The notes beneath the pieces were generated by a model that was given only the letters and a program-made list of their open reading frames with translations, was not told where the DNA came from and searched no databases. DNA of 64,000 nt, taken from Paramicrobacterium chengjingii (GTDB taxonomy: Bacteria; Actinomycetota; Actinomycetes; Actinomycetales; Microbacteriaceae). Within the stretch, counting starts at the first letter, position 1. Each line of letters opens with the position of its first letter. Of the stretch, positions 8,212 to 18,325 are shown piece by piece. Location: assembly GCF_011751765.2 (NCBI RefSeq), contig NZ_CP061169.1, positions 744,001-808,000 of the forward strand. The letters are read 5' to 3'. A program made the position numbers and the translations under genes.

Positions 8212-8508
8212 GTGTCGGTCTCCATCAAGCCGCTCGAGGATCGCATCGTCATTCAGCAGGTCGAGGCAGAGCAGACCACCGCGTCTGGTCTGGTTATTCC
8301 TGACACCGCCAAGGAAAAGCCGCAGGAGGGCGAAGTCGTGGCTGTCGGCCCCGGTCGCATCGACGACAACGGCAATCGCGTTCCCGTCGACGTCACCGTC
8401 GGCGACCGCGTTCTGTACTCCAAGTACGGCGGCACTGAGGTGAAGTTCGGCGCTGACGAATACCTCGTGCTTTCGGCCCGCGACGTGCTCGCGGTCGTCG
8501 TTCGCTAA
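8212..8508 (+). CDS. groES: Co-chaperonin GroES
   Basis: GroES caps the GroEL chaperonin ring during cytosolic protein folding. The GTG at 8212 gives the family-standard [14 protein letters not shown] and 98 residues; it is preceded by AGAAAGAGG. An upstream ATG at 8194 would add six unusual residues and leave the ribosome-binding site inside the gene, so it is rejected. The mobile loop ([14 protein letters not shown]) that binds GroEL, and the [15 protein letters not shown] segment, are intact. Two CIRCE elements precede it. It is monocistronic: a strong palindromic terminator follows at once, and no groEL lies in the window, unlike the groES-groEL1 pair of many actinobacteria. Confidence 0.97.
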   Translation: MSVSIKPLEDRIVIQQVEAEQTTASGLVIPDTAKEKPQEGEVVAVGPGRIDDNGNRVPVDVTVGDRVLYSKYGGTEVKFGADEYLVLSARDVLAVVVR

Positions 8509-8518
8509 GCGACGCACA

Positions 8519-8561
8519 AGACAAAGAAGCCCGGGTGATCATCACCCGGGCTTCTTTGTCT
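8519..8561. terminator. Strong palindromic terminator after groES
   Basis: A perfect 43-bp palindrome with 21-bp arms and a single central base, GC-rich in the middle and ending in CTTCTTTGTCT, immediately follows groES. It separates groES from the HAD gene. Confidence 0.88.
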
Positions 8562-8572
8562 GCACCGCAACG

Positions 8573-8578
8573 TACACT
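8573..8578 (+). promoter_or_regulatory. -10-like hexamer for a leaderless HAD-gene transcript
   Basis: TACACT ends 6 nt before the ATG at 8585, just downstream of the groES terminator, with no Shine-Dalgarno sequence. Confidence 0.5.
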
Positions 8579-8584
8579 CGATGC

Positions 8585-9220
8585 ATGGCTGCGTCACAGG
8601 TATTCGTCTTCGATATCGACGGGGTTATCCGTTCGTTCCGACCGGCACGCATGGCCGCTCGGCTCGATGCCGAACTCGGTGTGACCGTCGGCATCATCGA
8701 AGAGACGGCCTTTGCCGATCCGTTCGGTCGCGACCTCGTTGAGGGGCGCATGACACGCGCGGAATGGGTCGCCGAGCTCTCGGAACGCATTGCCCAGAAC
8801 ACTCGGGATGCTGACGCAGCCCGCTCCATCGTCAGCGAATGGGCGGCAGACATTGGGCAGCTGATTCCCGAGACCCTCGAACTCATCGATGAGCTGCGGC
8901 AACAGCATCCGGTATTCGCCTTTACAAACGGCACAGACTGCACCCTCCGTGAACTCACAGAGCACGGCATCGTCGACCGCTTTCACCGCGTACTCAATTC
9001 CTTTGAGTTGGGCATTGCAAAGCCCGAGCTCGACTCCTACTCACGGGCGCACGCACAGATCGAGCAGACGCTGGGGCGGGACGTGCCGGCGGCATCCGTT
9101 CATTTCACAGACGATCGAGCCGATAACATTCAGGCGGCGGCGCAGTTCGGGTGGCAGGCCGTTCAATTCACGGATGCCGCGACGCTGCGTGCCTCGCTCG
9201 CCTCAGCTGTCACCTCGTGA
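8585..9220 (+). CDS. HAD-superfamily phosphatase-like hydrolase
   Basis: A 211-residue HAD subfamily IA protein. Motif I is FDIDGVIRSF (nucleophile and acid-base Asp), motif II is AFTNGTD, motif III is the Lys in IAKPELDSY, and motif IV is FTDDRADNI. A small helical cap lies between motifs I and II. Such proteins dephosphorylate small phosphometabolites or act as haloacid dehalogenase relatives; the substrate cannot be read from the sequence. The start ATG lies 6 nt after a TACACT hexamer. Its last 4 bp overlap the GTG of the next gene, so both are probably co-transcribed. Confidence 0.88.
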   Translation: MAASQVFVFDIDGVIRSFRPARMAARLDAELGVTVGIIEETAFADPFGRDLVEGRMTRAEWVAELSERIAQNTRDADAARSIVSEWAADIGQLIPETLELIDELRQQHPVFAFTNGTDCTLRELTEHGIVDRFHRVLNSFELGIAKPELDSYSRAHAQIEQTLGRDVPAASVHFTDDRADNIQAAAQFGWQAVQFTDAATLRASLASAVTS

Positions 9221-10140
9221 CAGGCATGCCACGGGCCGGGTCTCGTTCCGGTTTTCTGTTCGCGGCTTCTGCGTACCTTCTCTGGGGCGCTCTCCCGCTG
9301 TACTTTGTCATTCTCGAACCGGCTGGACCGTTCGAGATCGTGGCCATGCGCATTCTGTTCTCGTTGGTTTTCTGCGGCATCCTGCTGAGTGTCTTGCGTG
9401 ATTGGAAGGGTTTCTTTGCGCTGTTTCGCTCCAGGCGCACGATTCTGTTCATGGCGCTCGCTGCCGTGTTCATCTTCATCAACTGGCAGACCTACGTCAT
9501 CGCAGCACTGACGGAACACGTCATCGAGGCGTCGCTCGGATACTTCATCAACCCCATCGTCACTGTTCTCTTCGGTGTCGTCTTTCTGCGCGAACGTCTG
9601 CGACGGCTTCAATGGGTTGCGGTCGGTGTGAGTTTGATTGCCGTCGTGGTGCTGTGGGTCGGATACGGCACCTTTCCGTTCATCGCGCTGATTCTGGCGT
9701 TCTCGTTCGGACTTTATGGGTTCATGAAGAACCGTGTGGGTAACAACGTTGGAGCGATCACGGGACTGACGCTCGAGACGCTTCTGCTCGCGCCCGTAGC
9801 GGCACTTGTGCTCGTGGGAGTCGCTGCCACGACAGGGCTTGTTTTCGGCACGGCGGGGGCAGGCAATACGACACTGCTCGTCGCTTCTGGCGTCGTCACC
9901 GCCGTTCCGCTTCTACTTTTCGCCTCAGCGGCCCGTCGCCTTCCGCTCGTGTATATGGGCCTCTTTCAATACGTCACGCCCCTCATGCAGTTTTTGGTCG
10001 GTGTCTTCATCTTGAGTGAGCCCATGCCAACCGAGCGTTGGATCGGGTTCTTCCTCGTGTGGGCGGCGCTCGTGTTGCTGACGATCGATATGGTCGGGCA
10101 CGCGCGCACGGTCAGGCGCCGCAGTCTCAACCTCACCTGA
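9217..10140 (+). CDS. RarD/EamA-type drug-metabolite transporter family permease
   Basis: An inner-membrane protein of about 307 residues with around ten hydrophobic helices, matching the EamA/RarD group. Family features include GFLFAASAYLLWGALPLYF in helix 1, the INWQTYVIAA segment, SLGYFINPIVTVLFG and the late QYVTPLMQFLVGVF. These carriers export or take up small metabolites; the substrate of RarD-type proteins is not established. I chose the GTG at 9217, which overlaps the HAD stop by 4 bp. A longer frame from 9151 would place unrelated residues before helix 1, and ATG 9226 is another possibility. Confidence 0.88.
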   Translation: MTGMPRAGSRSGFLFAASAYLLWGALPLYFVILEPAGPFEIVAMRILFSLVFCGILLSVLRDWKGFFALFRSRRTILFMALAAVFIFINWQTYVIAALTEHVIEASLGYFINPIVTVLFGVVFLRERLRRLQWVAVGVSLIAVVVLWVGYGTFPFIALILAFSFGLYGFMKNRVGNNVGAITGLTLETLLLAPVAALVLVGVAATTGLVFGTAGAGNTTLLVASGVVTAVPLLLFASAARRLPLVYMGLFQYVTPLMQFLVGVFILSEPMPTERWIGFFLVWAALVLLTIDMVGHARTVRRRSLNLT

Positions 10141-11757
<1,617 letters not shown>

Positions 11758-11786
11758 GTTCCCATCTCACAGGTCGACCGCGAGCA

Positions 11787-12815
11787 CTACTCGACGGGAA
11801 GCTTGGTGTCTGCCTGACGATATGTGAACTCACCGGGAACTCGCCCCGAGACAGCGGCGTGATGGCCAACGATCAGCTGAGAGACGAGACCCTCAAGAAT
11901 GGAGCGGACGAACCCGTTCACGCCATCAGGCAGTCGGATGACCTCGAGGTTTTCGTGCGTGGGTCGTGGCAGGTCCGAGGTTGAGGCTGCCGTGATCAGG
12001 CACGTCTGAACTCCCGCGTCGAGAACCGAATCGACGAGTGTGAGTTCCCGCCCGTCTCCAAAGATGATCAGACCGCTTCCTGCCCTCAACGGCTCCATTG
12101 GACCGTGCAGGTATTGGTAAGTGTCGAACGCCGCCGTGGGAATGGCGAGCGCCTCCCGAAACATGAGTGCGCCCTCTGACGCTGCTGCAAGCGACATACC
12201 TTGCCCGACGAAGTCCACAGTGCGGGTATCGCGAAGCTTCTCGGCCATTCGGTGTGCGGGAGCATCAAACTCCTCGAGTCCCGCGGCGACGCGATTGGGC
12301 ACTTCGGGCAGGCCCTCCGCTGACCTGTCGCAGGCCCGGCCACACAGCAACGCGTACGCAAGGAGCGTCGCGGAATAGCCGATCGTGTAGACCCCCGCGT
12401 CATCGAAATTGCCAAGTGACAGCACAACGTCCACGACCTCGGCCAGGGGACTGTCAGCGACGTTGGTGATTCCGATGCGGCGACCGCGAGTAAAATGGCG
12501 CGCCGCCTCGATCGGTTCGGGGCTGCGGCCCGATTCCGAGACGATGACGTAATGATCGGCGGGCTGTGAGCCGTGGGCGTAGAAGCTCGCATCGGAAGCG
12601 GTGAGGGGGAACGCTCGAATTCCGGCGGCGACGAGTGCGAATACCAGTGCATGGGCCGAATGAGAGGATGCTCCCATCGCGACCACCGCCACCGTGTCAC
12701 CGGGTGCCCATGGCTCTATCGGTGCACTGTCGAGTGCCCGAAGTACGCTGCGATGAGCTCGCTCCAGGTTGATGGGCTGGTCTCGCACCGCGCGGTCGTA
12801 GTTGATTCTTTCCAT
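11787..12815 (-). CDS. SIS-domain sugar-phosphate isomerase/deaminase-like protein
   Basis: The 342-residue protein contains two SIS folds (about 30-165 and 195-330), with VAVVAMGASSHSAHALV in the first sugar-phosphate loop and VSESGRSPEPIEAARH in the second. It resembles the isomerase half of GlmS and AgaS/FrlB-type catabolic SIS proteins but has no glutaminase domain. It is the last gene of a minus-strand operon with a kinase and a sugar ABC importer, so a role in isomerising or deaminating the imported, phosphorylated amino sugar or Amadori compound is likely. The exact reaction is unknown. GAGGGAGACAG precedes the ATG. Confidence 0.85.
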   Translation of the reverse strand: MERINYDRAVRDQPINLERAHRSVLRALDSAPIEPWAPGDTVAVVAMGASSHSAHALVFALVAAGIRAFPLTASDASFYAHGSQPADHYVIVSESGRSPEPIEAARHFTRGRRIGITNVADSPLAEVVDVVLSLGNFDDAGVYTIGYSATLLAYALLCGRACDRSAEGLPEVPNRVAAGLEEFDAPAHRMAEKLRDTRTVDFVGQGMSLAAASEGALMFREALAIPTAAFDTYQYLHGPMEPLRAGSGLIIFGDGRELTLVDSVLDAGVQTCLITAASTSDLPRPTHENLEVIRLPDGVNGFVRSILEGLVSQLIVGHHAAVSGRVPGEFTYRQADTKLPVE

Positions 12816-12869
12816 ACCTGTCTCCCTCGGATACTTCGATTGTTGGGCAGTAGAGCGTCCACGATGCCG

Positions 12870-13718
12870 CTATCCCTTGACCGATCCGACGCCCATGCCG
12901 CTGACGACATAGCGCTGGAAAGCAATTGCGATCACGATCGGTGGAAGTGCAGCAAGGATGCCGCCGGCGGCGACGAGCCCGAAGTCTGTGGTGTATCGCC
13001 CCGCAAACTCTGAGATTGCGACGGGCAGTGTCTTCGCAGCATCCGACGATGTAAAAATGAGGGCGTACATGAATTCATCCCACGCGAGCAGGAAAGAGAA
13101 CATCATCGCCGCGAAGATTCCTGGTTTCGCGCTGGGGAGAATGATGCGGAAAAGCGCCCCAATGCGCGACGTTCCATCGATGCGCGCTGCTTCTTCCAAC
13201 TCGTCAGGAATCGTCACGAAGTAGTTGCTCAGAATCCAGAGGGTGAACGGGATCACCAAAGACGAGTCAACAAGAATGAGCCCGAGTGTCGTGTCAAGCA
13301 GTCCGAGCGAGTTCACAATGAAGTACAGCGGAATCAGCAGCGCAATCTGCGGGAGCATATATGTGGAGAGGAAGATCATCAGGGTGACCTTCCGAAAGGG
13401 GAACCTCAGGCGTGCAAAGGCGTACGCGCCGAGTATGCCGACAACCATTGCGATCAGAACAACGGCAACGGCGACGACTGTGGAATTCACCATGGCCGCG
13501 CGGAATGTTGATCCGACGCTGCCTTCGCTTCCGTTAAAGATTTCGCCGTAGCGACTGAAATCAATGTGTGAAGGAATCCACCTCATTGGCCGGCCGACCA
13601 GATCGCGTTGCGGCGCGAAACTCGCTTCAACCATCCACGCGAACGGCAGCAGAATCACAATTGCGACAATGATGGCGCACACATGCAGAAGGACGGAATT
13701 TCGACGTTTGCGATTCAT
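12870..13718 (-). CDS. Sugar ABC transporter permease, MalG type
   Basis: This is one of two membrane subunits of a CUT1-type carbohydrate importer. The 282 residues include six hydrophobic helices and the EAA loop EAARIDGTSRIGALFRIILP that contacts the ATPase. The ATG at 13718 (MNRKRR) is chosen because it overlaps the upstream permease by 4 bp; a longer frame to 14009 merely reads antiparallel noise. The N-terminal basic residues and first helix VCAIIVAIVILLPFAWMV are typical of MalG. No ATPase gene is nearby, so the module probably uses a shared MsiK-type ATPase, as is common in actinobacteria. Confidence 0.93.
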   Translation of the reverse strand: MNRKRRNSVLLHVCAIIVAIVILLPFAWMVEASFAPQRDLVGRPMRWIPSHIDFSRYGEIFNGSEGSVGSTFRAAMVNSTVVAVAVVLIAMVVGILGAYAFARLRFPFRKVTLMIFLSTYMLPQIALLIPLYFIVNSLGLLDTTLGLILVDSSLVIPFTLWILSNYFVTIPDELEEAARIDGTSRIGALFRIILPSAKPGIFAAMMFSFLLAWDEFMYALIFTSSDAAKTLPVAISEFAGRYTTDFGLVAAGGILAALPPIVIAIAFQRYVVSGMGVGSVKG

Positions 13719-14641
13719 ACCAGACTCGTCTCCGCTTGGCGCAGCATCTTCAAGTAGATCGCCGTCAAGATCAGGATGACGATGACAATGATGTACGAGA
13801 GGGCAGAGCCCATGCCGAAGTTTTGGTCGGAGAAGGCCCGTACATAGGTGTAATACGCAATCGTCTGAGTGCCGTCGGCCGGTCCGCCACGGGTCATTGC
13901 ATAGATGATGTCGAAGGCTTTGAACGCTTCCACGGTGCGAAGCACCAGAACGATCGAGATGGAGGGTAGCAGCATCGGCAACGTGATTGATCGGAAGATT
14001 CGAGGCCACGATGCCCTGTCGAGTTTGGCGCTTTCATAGAGCTCAGGCGAGATCACGGTGAGCCCCGCGAGAAGAAAGAACGCGACGAGCGGTGTCGTCT
14101 TCCACGCATCGGCGACGATGACCATGTTCAACGCGAGAAACGGGTGGCCCAGCCAGGCAATGTACTCGTCCGTGATGCCCAGGCCGGTCAAAGCGGCATT
14201 GAGAGAGCCGTACTGTGCGTTGAATATTCCTTTCCACATTGCAGCGTTGACGATCGTGGGAACCGCCCATGGCAGAACCACGATCGCGCGGAAGAGCCAT
14301 CGCATACGCAGCCGCGCGTTGAGGAGCAGCGCCAGCATCATGCCGAGCGTCAGCTCGATCGCGGTGGAGACCACTGTGAAATAGAGCGTGCGCCCGATTG
14401 CCGCCCAAAAACCGGAGCTTGAGAGGGCCTGCAGATAGTTGTCGATGCCGATGAAAGGCGTTTCTACCGCGAGCGCAGAATTGACCTCGAAGAACGAGAT
14501 GATCAGCGTACGGATGATGGGGTAGACGATGACCCCGAACACCGCGATCGCGGCCGGAAGGAGCAGCCAGAATGCGAGTCGCCTCTGGCTCTCCTTACCG
14601 GCTCGCCTCCGCGGGGCCGCCACCGTGGAAATCCTCGTCAT
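13715..14641 (-). CDS. Sugar ABC transporter permease, MalF type
   Basis: The partner permease of the CUT1 importer, 308 residues with six hydrophobic helices. It starts with a basic tail, a first helix FWLLLPAAIAVFGVIVYPII, and the periplasm-type segment FIGIDNYLQAL found in MalF-like subunits. The ATPase-contact loop reads ESAKLDRASWPRIFRSITLP. It lies 8 bp after the binding-protein gene and overlaps the MalG-type gene by 4 bp, giving the usual order binding protein, MalF, MalG. The sugar is inferred only from the neighbouring kinase and SIS gene. Confidence 0.93.
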   Translation of the reverse strand: MTRISTVAAPRRRAGKESQRRLAFWLLLPAAIAVFGVIVYPIIRTLIISFFEVNSALAVETPFIGIDNYLQALSSSGFWAAIGRTLYFTVVSTAIELTLGMMLALLLNARLRMRWLFRAIVVLPWAVPTIVNAAMWKGIFNAQYGSLNAALTGLGITDEYIAWLGHPFLALNMVIVADAWKTTPLVAFFLLAGLTVISPELYESAKLDRASWPRIFRSITLPMLLPSISIVLVLRTVEAFKAFDIIYAMTRGGPADGTQTIAYYTYVRAFSDQNFGMGSALSYIIVIVILILTAIYLKMLRQAETSLV

Positions 14642-14649
14642 TGTGCAGC

Positions 14650-15957
14650 TCAGCCGTTCAGCACGTCATTGGCAGCCGCGACCGCGTCATCCATCGCCTG
14701 TTGCGGTGACTTTTTGCCCAGCAGCGCGTTCTGCAGCTCGACCTGAATGATCTGCGAGACCTGGCTGTAGTTGGGTACCTGAGGTCTCAGGATGCCGTCG
14801 GCGTAACCGACCTGCGCCGCAGAAAAGACGTCGGGGTTCGTCTTCGTGATCTCAGGGTCGTCATACGATGATTTCCAGCTGGGCAAGGTGCTTGTGACGA
14901 ACTTCTCTTGCTCCGACTGGCTGCTGATGAAGGTGATGAAGTTCCACGCGGCATCCTTGTTCTTCGATTTCGAGGCTATGCCGAGCGCCATGGCCCCGTT
15001 GACACCGGGACGTTCGCCGTCCGGGCCGCTCGGAGTCGCGGATACCCCGACCTGCCCGACTACGTCAGAAATCGACTCATCGTTGAGATCGCGGAAGGTT
15101 GACTCCCAATTGAGAGAGAAGGCAGCTTGCCCTGATGCCATGGTCTTGTTCACATCATCTTCGAGGAATGTCGTTGAATTGGGGTTAGTCAGTCCGTCGT
15201 CGATGGAGTTCTTCATCCAGGTCAGGGCTTGCACTCCGGGTTCCTCATTGATGATGAGTTCACCGTCATCGTTGGTGAATTCACCGCCGAAAGCACCGAG
15301 AAGCTGAGCGTAGTCGCAGATCAGAGCCTCCGCCTGAGCCCAACTCCATGCGAGGGGGTAGTCGACGATGCCCTGGTCCTTCATCGCCTGTGCAACCTCG
15401 AGCACACCGTCCCACGTCTCGATGTCGGCCTCAGAATAACCCGCACGCTCAACCATGTCTTTGTTGTAGTAGAACAGTTTGGTTGACGGGTACCAGGGGA
15501 CGCCGTAGAACTTGTCTTTGTACTCGGCAGTGATCAGCGCGCCGCCCAGCATCTCGTCATTCCACTTGTCCGAGAAACGATCGGTGACGTCGGTGACAAT
15601 GCCCTTCTCCGCGAATTCCGCCGGCCAAATGACATCCATGAGCACGACGTCGTAGGTGCCGGATGGCGCAGCCGTCACGATCTTGTCGTGCAGCGCCTCG
15701 TATGCGACGAACGTGGGGTTGACGGTGATGTCTGGATACTTTTCATTGAAGTCGTCGATCATCTCCTTCACGTTGTCTTCGGTGTAACCTGCCTGCTTCA
15801 TGAAGAGTGCATTGATCGTCCCGGAGTCTGCATCGCCGGCCCCTCCAGACGATGACGGCGCTCCCGTGACGCTGCAGGCGCTGAGGGCGAGCGCTGAGGC
15901 GGTCGCAATCGCGATCGCTGCGGTCATCCTTCTCAGATTGTGCTGTGCTTTTCTCAT
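14650..15957 (-). CDS. Sugar-binding lipoprotein of an ABC importer
   Basis: An extracellular solute-binding protein of family 1, 435 residues. It has a lipoprotein signal with a basic N-terminus (MRKAQHNLRR), a hydrophobic core and the lipobox LSAC with Cys28, so it would be anchored outside the membrane. Typical fold segments include VVLMDVIWPAEFAEKGIV and FYGVPWYPSTKLFYYN, with conserved aromatic residues lining a sugar site. I start it at 15957 because GAGGAAG lies just upstream and the longer frame would bury the signal peptide. It lies between the kinase and permease genes. Specificity is unknown. Confidence 0.93.
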   Translation of the reverse strand: MRKAQHNLRRMTAAIAIATASALALSACSVTGAPSSSGGAGDADSGTINALFMKQAGYTEDNVKEMIDDFNEKYPDITVNPTFVAYEALHDKIVTAAPSGTYDVVLMDVIWPAEFAEKGIVTDVTDRFSDKWNDEMLGGALITAEYKDKFYGVPWYPSTKLFYYNKDMVERAGYSEADIETWDGVLEVAQAMKDQGIVDYPLAWSWAQAEALICDYAQLLGAFGGEFTNDDGELIINEEPGVQALTWMKNSIDDGLTNPNSTTFLEDDVNKTMASGQAAFSLNWESTFRDLNDESISDVVGQVGVSATPSGPDGERPGVNGAMALGIASKSKNKDAAWNFITFISSQSEQEKFVTSTLPSWKSSYDDPEITKTNPDVFSAAQVGYADGILRPQVPNYSQVSQIIQVELQNALLGKKSPQQAMDDAVAAANDVLNG

Positions 15958-15985
15958 GACTTCCTCTACTTCCTTGTCGAGGTTC

Positions 15986-16915
15986 TTAGGTGAGTGGGTT
16001 GGGCTGCTTTGAGGCGCACGACTGCTCCTCTGACTCTGCCGCGTCGGCGAGGGCGAGTGCACCGAAAACGGGCGCTGCGCTGAGGAGTTCGATCGCTGCG
16101 TCAGGCCAGATATCGGCGATTTGGTCGCGTAGGGCCGAGTAGAGCCGTGGCTGATTCGTGATGACTCCGCCGGCGCAGACGATCGCGTTGCCGATGGCTC
16201 CGTGCTGATGGACGTTAATGACGTTCGCCGCCAGCCCGGCTGCAGCTTCCTCGATGACAGCGATTGCTGTCTCGGAACCGTCGGCTGCAGCCTCGAAGAC
16301 CACGGGAGCCGCCGCTGCCCAGCTGTCGATCTTCGGAACGACGGAGAGAGCGTATATCAAGCCCGTGATGTCGCTGACTCCGAAATGTGCGATGAGTCGT
16401 CGCCCCAAGATGTCGACTTTCCTGCCTTCGTCCCGACGAGTCAGCAGTTTCTTCACCGCTTCGCGAACAACACCCGGGGCGCTGCCCGGATCGCCGAAGA
16501 GCCAGCCGTGCCCTCCGGCGACAATCATCGTGTCAGTGGGGGAGGCGCCGACGACGATCGAGCCTGTTCCCACGATGACGGCCACCCCTGCGCTCTGGCC
16601 CGCGGCGGGGACAAGAAGCTGCGCGTCGTTGACAACCGTGACGTTCTGCCCGTACACGGATCGGAGTTGATCCGCGAAGCGTTCGCACTGCTCTGGGGTA
16701 TCGCAGCCGTGAGCGCCGACGACCACGTGCCCGCTGTCACTGCCACCGGTCAGCATATGAATTTCGGCGACCAGTCGATTGGCGTTCGCCGAATCGCCGA
16801 ACAGCCCACCGCGCCGCCAGCTGTCGCTTGGGATCACGCGCTCACGGAGGTTGCCCTGAGCATCGCGCAACGCGATGTGAGTCTTTGTCCCACCGATATC
16901 AATGCCAACGACCAC
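15986..16915 (-). CDS. BadF/BadG-family kinase, N-acetylglucosamine kinase-like
   Basis: A 309-residue ASKHA-fold kinase. The phosphate-1 motif is GIDIGGTKTHIALRD, the phosphate-2 region is VIVGTGSIVVG, and GGHGWLFGDPGSA corresponds to the BadF-type glycine-rich loop seen in GlcNAc kinases. ATP-dependent phosphorylation of an imported (amino) sugar is likely. The GTG at 16915 is selected because a perfect AAGGAGG lies 5 nt upstream; an earlier GTG at 16936 would swallow that site. It is the first gene of the operon kinase-binding protein-permeases-SIS, driven by a clear promoter. The precise sugar remains open. Confidence 0.87.
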   Translation of the reverse strand: MVVGIDIGGTKTHIALRDAQGNLRERVIPSDSWRRGGLFGDSANANRLVAEIHMLTGGSDSGHVVVGAHGCDTPEQCERFADQLRSVYGQNVTVVNDAQLLVPAAGQSAGVAVIVGTGSIVVGASPTDTMIVAGGHGWLFGDPGSAPGVVREAVKKLLTRRDEGRKVDILGRRLIAHFGVSDITGLIYALSVVPKIDSWAAAAPVVFEAAADGSETAIAVIEEAAAGLAANVINVHQHGAIGNAIVCAGGVITNQPRLYSALRDQIADIWPDAAIELLSAAPVFGALALADAAESEEQSCASKQPNPLT

Positions 16916-16942
16916 AAACGCCTCCTTGCGTTTCACTTCTTA

Positions 16943-16955
16943 TTGATCACATCAA
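16943..16955. promoter_or_regulatory. Candidate operator of the sugar-module promoter
   Basis: Perfect palindrome TTGAT-CAC-ATCAA located 16-28 bp downstream of the -10 box of the kinase operon. Its position over the early transcribed region fits repression by the adjacent ROK regulator. Confidence 0.5.
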
Positions 16956-16970
16956 AAAGAAGTCGTGTTG

Positions 16971-17000
16971 AATATAGGCCTGGGCACAGACGCCTGTCAA
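16971..17000 (-). promoter_or_regulatory. Promoter of the kinase-ABC-SIS operon
   Basis: On the minus strand TTGACA (17000-16995) and TATATT (16976-16971) are separated by 18 bp. This is the closest match to the housekeeping sigma consensus that I found in the window. Confidence 0.82.
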
Positions 17001-17015
17001 TGGAAAGCGGGGAAG

Positions 17016-18233
17016 TCAGCCCGCGACGTACGTGAAACCACGCACATCGAGAGCCGCGAGCTCGGCAATGCCGACCAAGACGCCGTCTTCGACGAACGTC
17101 GCCGGTTTCATATGTGGCACGCGGATGATGCGGCCAGCGAGGCGGTCCTCAATTGCAGGGATCACCATCTCTACGTGGGAGGCGAGTCCGCTGCCCAGAA
17201 CGATGACCTCCGGATCGAGAATGATCGACATTGCACCGACTGCCATAGCGACCATATCGAGAATCTCGGAGGCCATACCGGCGGGGACGACCTCGCCTTG
17301 CGCAGCTCGGGCAAATATCTCATCGGCCATGAGCAGGTGCCCGTCGGGAATTTCAAGGCCGCGGGAGCGTGCTTTCCGAGTCAACGCGACCGATCCGACA
17401 CGATCTTCCAGGTCTCCGAGAAGAGAGTACGACTTCTCCAGAGACGAGGGCTCCATGAGAAGGTAGCCGATCTCGCCAGCTTCCCATCGAAACCCATGAT
17501 GGATCCGTCCATTGCTGATGATGCCCGCGCCGAGCCCGTTCTCCAAGTGCACGGCGATGAGGCTGCTCATTCCGCGACCAACGCCATGGTGCATCTCTCC
17601 GAGAGCGAGTGCGTTCGCATCGTTCTCGATCACGATAGGCAGCTCCGTGCGTGCGGCGATGAGCTCTTTCAGCGGGAACTCCGGCCAGCCCAACTCGGGA
17701 AGATGAGCGACGCGTCCGTCTGGCTGTGTCACCACTCCGGGCACCGAGACCCCGACGCTGACGCACGGCGTGCCCAACGCGCGTGCGGTTTCCAAGAGGG
17801 TGTCCAGAAGGTTGAGCGTGCGTGAAAGCCGCACATCGGTGTCAACAGTGGTGTGCGAATCGGCTGGGGGCAGATCATCGAATTGCGCATCGACGCGGTG
17901 CACAAAATGCGAGTCAAAATCGATCAGAGCTCCGCGTGCACGATCGGCTCGAACTTGAACGCACGCGACGAGCTGGGTGGCACCCGTGTAGCTCAGTAAA
18001 ACGGAGGGGCGCCCGCCTGTCGAGGGGATCTGGCCCTGACGCGCAACCAATCCCTCGTCGATGAGGCTCGAAGTAAGCCGGTTGACCGTTGCCGGGCTGA
18101 GACCGGTTATTGCGCCGATCTGCTGGCGCGAGAGCGGTCCCTGTTCGCGAAGCGCCTGAACGATAGCGGTTCGGTTGACTCTCGAGACGGTGTTGCTCGT
18201 CGCCGTCGACGACCGGTTCGTTGCTTCTCGCAT
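17016..18233 (-). CDS. ROK-family transcriptional regulator
   Basis: A 405-residue ROK repressor. Residues 20-80 form a winged helix (SRQQIGAITGLSPATVNRLTS), and the remainder is the sugar-binding ASKHA fold, with SVGVSVPGVV, IENDANALALGE and LENGLGAGIISNG. The zinc-binding CxCGxxGCxE cluster that normally follows the GE(I/L)G motif is absent: after EAGEIGYLLM comes a segment with no Cys. It lies upstream of the sugar operon in the same direction and is its likely local regulator, responding to the imported sugar or its phosphate. The sensor role is inferred from the family. Confidence 0.9.
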   Translation of the reverse strand: MREATNRSSTATSNTVSRVNRTAIVQALREQGPLSRQQIGAITGLSPATVNRLTSSLIDEGLVARQGQIPSTGGRPSVLLSYTGATQLVACVQVRADRARGALIDFDSHFVHRVDAQFDDLPPADSHTTVDTDVRLSRTLNLLDTLLETARALGTPCVSVGVSVPGVVTQPDGRVAHLPELGWPEFPLKELIAARTELPIVIENDANALALGEMHHGVGRGMSSLIAVHLENGLGAGIISNGRIHHGFRWEAGEIGYLLMEPSSLEKSYSLLGDLEDRVGSVALTRKARSRGLEIPDGHLLMADEIFARAAQGEVVPAGMASEILDMVAMAVGAMSIILDPEVIVLGSGLASHVEMVIPAIEDRLAGRIIRVPHMKPATFVEDGVLVGIAELAALDVRGFTYVAG

Positions 18234-18325
18234 TCGCCCCTCCCGAGTCTCGGTTCTGAAGTATGCGCCGATTCAGCTCGGGCACTCAGCATGTTATCTC
18301 TCCATCCCCGGCGCAAGCGGCGCGA

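Noticed and set aside
13719..14009. Extended N-terminus for the MalG-type permease
   Set aside because: The extra residues are His/Arg-rich noise opposite the MalF coding frame; the ATG at 13718 overlaps the upstream stop by 4 bp.
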